Source: an uncultured Lachnospiraceae bacterium (GTDB lineage: Bacteria > Bacillota > Clostridia > Lachnospirales > Lachnospiraceae). From it: DNA of 9,854 nucleotides. This document shows, piece after piece, positions 6,252 to 9,854 of the stretch. The translations under genes and the position numbers were made by a program. The stretch spans positions 1 to 9,854 of the forward strand of contig CADCOU010000295.1 in assembly GCA_902803155.1 (NCBI GenBank), read 5' to 3'. Every line of letters starts with the position of its first letter. The first letter of the stretch is position 1. The notes beneath the pieces were generated by a model. It was not told the DNA's origin and made no database searches. It saw only the letters and a list, made by a program, of their open reading frames with translations.

Positions 6252-6280
6252 ATTATAATCGTTTTATTCCGCAACTGCAA
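6252..6280 (-). promoter_or_regulatory. Probable promoter of the foldase-xpt unit
   Basis: On the minus strand TTGCAG (6275-6280) and a perfect TATAAT (6252-6257) are 17 nt apart. The -35 lies 12 nt past the TAG stop of mfd (6293-6295). The start would be near 6245, leaving a GC-rich leader of about 95 nt with an imperfect stem (6189-6195 with 6211-6218). The weak -35 (3 of 6) limits confidence. No good terminator follows mfd, so read-through from mfd is also expected. Confidence 0.5.
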
Positions 6281-6292
6281 CCGTTTCGGAAA

Positions 6293-9200
6293 CTATTCAG
6301 TATCGTCCGCAAACAGTTCATGCTTCATATCTCCAATCAGCTGGTGCGCTTCGCTCAGCACATTGTAGATACCGGAAGGCAGTTCGTATGCAAAATGCGG
6401 TTTGTCACCGGAAACGAAGCGCAGCCGCTTCCGGTACCGCTGCATGAACGGCCCCACCCTGTCCGGATCGATCGGCGCCTTCTCCCAGAGAACGAAGCAG
6501 AGCTCATGCCCCTTCTGGGACAGTTCGGTCAGGCAGACGTCATGTGCTTCGCTCTTGATGAGGGCGACGCGAAGGAGATTCTGTACACTGGAAGGAGGCT
6601 CGCCGTAGCGGTCCATGAGTTCATCCAGCATATCCTCGTAATCTTCCTGTCCCGTGATGGAGGCGATGCGCTTGTACAGATCAAGCTTCTGGTTCTCATT
6701 CGGGATGTAGGAATCCGGAAGAAACGCGTCGATGGTAAGATCGATCGCCGTATCGAATTCTGAACTGACCGTGGATTCTCCTTTCAGTTTCATGACAGAG
6801 GCATTAAGCAGCTTGCAGTACAGGTCATATCCGACCTCTGCCATATGTCCTGACTGCGCCTTACCCAGCATGTTGCCGGCTCCGCGGATCTCCAGGTCGC
6901 GCATGGCGATCCTGAAACCGGAGCCAAGCTCCGTGTATTCCCGGATCGCGCTGAGACGCTTCTCTGCGGTCTCCCTCAGCATGCGGTCTCTCTTATACAT
7001 GAGAAATGCATACGCGGTCCGGTTCGAACGTCCCACGCGGCCTCTGAGCTGGTAGAGCTGTGCCAGACCCATGCGGTCCGCGTCGCACACGATCATCGTA
7101 TTCGCGTTGGAAATGTCCATGCCGGTCTCGATAATAGTCGTCGTAACCAGCACGTCAGTGTCCCGGTTGATAAAATCATACATGATATCCTCGACCCGGT
7201 TCGACTGCATCCTGCCGTGGGCATAGGCGACTCTTGCTTCCGGGACCAGTTCCTCGATCCGTGCGGCCATATCGGCGATCGTCGATACGTGGTTATAAAC
7301 CACGTATACCTGTCCGCCCCTGGCGATCTCCCTGCTGATCGCCTCCCGGACCGTCTCGTCACTGTATTCCATAACATAGGTCTGTATCGGAAGGCGGTCC
7401 TGCGGTGCCTCTTCCAGAACGCTCATGTCGCGGATCCCGGCCAGACTCATGTGCAGCGTCCTGGGGATCGGAGTGGCAGTCAGCGTCAGGACGTCCACGT
7501 CTTTGCGCATCTCCTTGATCTTTTCCTTGTGCGCGACGCCGAAGCGCTGTTCTTCATCAATGACGAGAAGACCCAGCTTTTTGAACTGTACGTCCTGCGA
7601 CAGCAGGCGGTGCGTACCGATCACGATGTCCACGAGACCGCTCTTCAGTCCCCGGATCGTTTCCGTCATCTCCGCCTTCGTCCGGAAACGGCTGAGCAGG
7701 CCGATCTCGACCGGATAATCCTTCATTCTCTGGATGAAGGTATTGTAATGCTGCTGCGCGAGGATCGTTGTCGGCACCAGGATCGCTACCTGCCTGCCGT
7801 CTGTTACCGCCTTGAACGCAGCCCGGATCGCAATCTCGGTCTTACCGTATCCAACGTCCCCGCAGATCAGGCGGTCCATGATCTTCGTGGATTCCATGTC
7901 CTTCTTCGTATCCGCGATCGCCTGCAGCTGATCCTGCGTCTCCTCAAACGGGAAGAGCTCCTCAAATTCAGTCTGGAAGGAAGTATCCGGACTGTATGCG
8001 TATCCCGTCTCCCGTGACCTTGCCGCATAGAGATCGACCAGTTCCTGCGCGATCTCTTCGACGGCAGTCCGGACCCTGTGTTTGGTGCGCGACCAGGTCT
8101 CCGAGCCGAGCTTTGCGATCCTGGGCGCCTTTGACTCCGCATCCGCGTATTTCTGGATCAGATCGAGCTGCGTTGCCAGCACGAACAGGTTGGAACCTCC
8201 GGCGTACTCGATCTTCATGTAGTCCTTCTGAATCCCGTCCACCATGATCTTTTCGACACCGCGGTAGATCCCGATCCCGTGGTTTTCATGTACGACATAA
8301 TCGCCGGGAGAAAGCTGTGTAAAGGCGGCGATCGTCTTGCCGCTCTTCTCCGTTTTCCTGCGCTTCTTCCCGCGCTTCATGCCGAAGATGTCCGACTCGG
8401 ACAGAACCGCGAACTTCACCAGCGGATACTCATAGCCCCTGTGCGTATTGCCGTAGGTGACCATGACTTCACCGCCCTGCAGGATCCGGTTCTCATCTTC
8501 CGAATAAAACGCGATCGCCCCGTTGTCGGTCAGATCCTTCGCGAGACGCTGCCCGCGGGTCCTCGACGCGCAGAGCAGAACGACGCGGTATTTCTGTCTC
8601 TTATACACGATAAGATCCCGGACCAGCAGGGAGAAATTGCTGTTGTACACTCCGCAGCCCTGCGCTCCGATATCATACTTTGCCGATACCTGGTAAGGGC
8701 TCCGGATATCTGACTGGGAAGTCAGGCACACCATGCTCCTGCTCTGCAGGCGGGCCTCGATCTGCTTGCCGGCAAAAAGCATCTTCATCTGCCCGGGGAG
8801 GATGTAGCCCTTCTCCAGACGATGTTCCATACTGTCACGGAACTCTGCTTCCACCGCCTCCGCACTCTCTTTCGCCCGCACAGGCTCATCCAGGAAAAAG
8901 GCGGTTCCCTTCGGGAAATAGTCCAGGAAGGAAACACTGTCCGGATAGAAATAATCACACAGTCCTTCCATCACAGTTGTGTCGCCGAAGTCTTCCAGAC
9001 GGTCTCGGGCATCTTTCCCGATCTGCGAGATACGGTATGCCTCCTCCGAGAGCTGTTTGCTGCGGAACCGCTTCTCCAGTTTCTCCGACTCCCTCCGGAT
9101 CTTTTCCAGTCCCTCCTCCGTGACCGCCGGAGTGGTCACAAACTCGGAAGCCGGATAGATATAGATCCTCTCGATCTGTTCTCTGGTGCGCTGGGATTCC

Positions 9201-9838
9201 GGATCAAACGTCCGGATATTGTCGATCTCATCCCCCCACAGCTCTATGCGGATCGGATTGTCTTCCGTCAGCGGATATATATCGAAGATACCACCGCGGC
9301 TCGCGAACTGTCCCGGTTCTTCAACCTGGTCGGTATACTCGTAACCGATCGCGGCCAGAGCAGAGCGCTCCTCATTCAGATCGATCTCATCTCCGACCGA
9401 AAAAGAGCGGACTGCGTCCATCCAGTCTTCCGCCTTCATGCAGTGCCCCATAAGCGCAGTCTCCGTCACGATCACCGTAACGCGCTCGAGACCCCGGCCG
9501 GAGGTAATGTCCGTCAGTGCCTTCATGCAGCGGACACGGCTGGTCGTCTGGGTCCTGCTCTGCAGATCCGCCTGGAAGAAAATGAAATCCCTGGCGGGAT
9601 ACAGCAGAACATCCCTGTCAAAGACACGGTAATTCTCATACAGTTCGCGGGCACGCAGATCATCCGGCGCAATGATGCAGGTGACCGGAGATTCCTCCGC
9701 AAGGCATGCAATGAGGTGGGCTTTCTGCGAATCCATGCAGCCGCCCACCTGTATCACGCCCGTATTCTTCTGCATCTTACTGCGAATCTGCCGGAATGTT
9801 TCCAGTTCCAGCATCGGTTCATAGAGTGCTCTTATCAT
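6293..9838 (-). CDS. mfd: Transcription-repair coupling factor
   Basis: This 1181-residue protein is close to the B. subtilis Mfd length. It is a DNA translocase that removes RNA polymerase stalled at lesions and recruits UvrA. Domains in order: a UvrB-homology region with FASRGGIFDIYP (178-189); a basic linker (488-502); the RNA-polymerase-interacting CarD-like domain starting SPGDYVVHENHGIGIY (510-525); the RecG-like helicase core with Walker A GDVGYGKTE (660-668), DEEQ box (761-764), TATPIPRTL (787-795) and RGRVGR (932-937); and the C-terminal TRCF domain (about 1030-1130). All helicase motifs look intact and no frameshift was seen. The start at 9836-9838 gives the N-terminal spacing expected before GGCMDSQKAHLI (32-43). 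The RBS is only AGGACAGG-like, and with just 16 nt of upstream sequence a longer form cannot be excluded. The gene leads the foldase-xpt genes. Confidence 0.97.
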   Translation of the reverse strand: MIRALYEPMLELETFRQIRSKMQKNTGVIQVGGCMDSQKAHLIACLAEESPVTCIIAPDDLRARELYENYRVFDRDVLLYPARDFIFFQADLQSRTQTTSRVRCMKALTDITSGRGLERVTVIVTETALMGHCMKAEDWMDAVRSFSVGDEIDLNEERSALAAIGYEYTDQVEEPGQFASRGGIFDIYPLTEDNPIRIELWGDEIDNIRTFDPESQRTREQIERIYIYPASEFVTTPAVTEEGLEKIRRESEKLEKRFRSKQLSEEAYRISQIGKDARDRLEDFGDTTVMEGLCDYFYPDSVSFLDYFPKGTAFFLDEPVRAKESAEAVEAEFRDSMEHRLEKGYILPGQMKMLFAGKQIEARLQSRSMVCLTSQSDIRSPYQVSAKYDIGAQGCGVYNSNFSLLVRDLIVYKRQKYRVVLLCASRTRGQRLAKDLTDNGAIAFYSEDENRILQGGEVMVTYGNTHRGYEYPLVKFAVLSESDIFGMKRGKKRRKTEKSGKTIAAFTQLSPGDYVVHENHGIGIYRGVEKIMVDGIQKDYMKIEYAGGSNLFVLATQLDLIQKYADAESKAPRIAKLGSETWSRTKHRVRTAVEEIAQELVDLYAARSRETGYAYSPDTSFQTEFEELFPFEETQDQLQAIADTKKDMESTKIMDRLICGDVGYGKTEIAIRAAFKAVTDGRQVAILVPTTILAQQHYNTFIQRMKDYPVEIGLLSRFRTKAEMTETIRGLKSGLVDIVIGTHRLLSQDVQFKKLGLLVIDEEQRFGVAHKEKIKEMRKDVDVLTLTATPIPRTLHMSLAGIRDMSVLEEAPQDRLPIQTYVMEYSDETVREAISREIARGGQVYVVYNHVSTIADMAARIEELVPEARVAYAHGRMQSNRVEDIMYDFINRDTDVLVTTTIIETGMDISNANTMIVCDADRMGLAQLYQLRGRVGRSNRTAYAFLMYKRDRMLRETAEKRLSAIREYTELGSGFRIAMRDLEIRGAGNMLGKAQSGHMAEVGYDLYCKLLNASVMKLKGESTVSSEFDTAIDLTIDAFLPDSYIPNENQKLDLYKRIASITGQEDYEDMLDELMDRYGEPPSSVQNLLRVALIKSEAHDVCLTELSQKGHELCFVLWEKAPIDPDRVGPFMQRYRKRLRFVSGDKPHFAYELPSGIYNVLSEAHQLIGDMKHELFADDTE

Positions 9839-9854
9839 GCCCTGTCCTGTCCTG

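Noticed and set aside
6152..6280. An N-terminal extension of the foldase lipoprotein from a TTG at 6278-6280
   Set aside because: It overlaps the proposed -35/-10 region and would bury the lipoprotein signal peptide about 43 residues inside the protein.
7217..8017. A 266-codon plus-strand open frame opposite mfd
   Set aside because: It overlaps the intact helicase core of mfd, and its translation shows no domain or plausible start signal.

Overview
The window looks like chromosomal housekeeping DNA from a fairly GC-rich Clostridia species, most likely Lachnospiraceae or a close relative (Bacillota). This rests on Gram-positive-style Shine-Dalgarno sequences, a Clostridia-type mfd followed by a parvulin-like foldase lipoprotein, a PurO-type IMP cyclohydrolase, a YhaN/YhaO-type nuclease pair, and Thr-Glu-Ala-rich tracts in a secreted protein. 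The assignment comes from family recognition, not from a database search. No tRNA, rRNA, CRISPR array, insertion sequence or phage gene was seen.

Layout, left to right. (1) 1-240, minus: 5' part of a PurO-like IMP cyclohydrolase gene. It has its own near-consensus sigma-A promoter and an inverted repeat at the expected transcription start. (2) 335-3504, minus: a two-gene unit, an SbcD/YhaO-like phosphoesterase followed by an SbcC/YhaN-like ATPase. The ATPase carries two transmembrane helices where SbcC has its zinc hook. (3) 3505-3650: divergent control region with a 7+7 bp dyad inside the mscL promoter. (4) 3651-4088, plus: mscL with a C-terminal zinc ribbon. It is the only plus-strand gene. 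(5) 4120-4161: a strong hairpin with U tracts on both strands, ending mscL and xpt convergently. (6) 4177-9838, minus: mfd, then a parvulin-like foldase lipoprotein with two acidic low-complexity tracts, then xpt. The foldase and xpt look co-transcribed, and a promoter near the end of mfd may drive them separately from mfd.

Functionally the window combines DNA maintenance (Mfd couples stalled RNA polymerase to excision repair; the SbcCD-like pair should process DNA ends or structures), envelope functions (MscL osmotic safety valve, extracytoplasmic foldase) and purine metabolism (xanthine salvage by Xpt, last step of IMP synthesis by the PurO-like enzyme). I see no dedicated defence or mobile system. 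The most unusual items are the apparently membrane-anchored SbcC-like ATPase, the parvulin-like protein split by an acidic insert and apparently lacking the family's histidines, and the two dyads placed like operators in the mscL and purO-like promoters.
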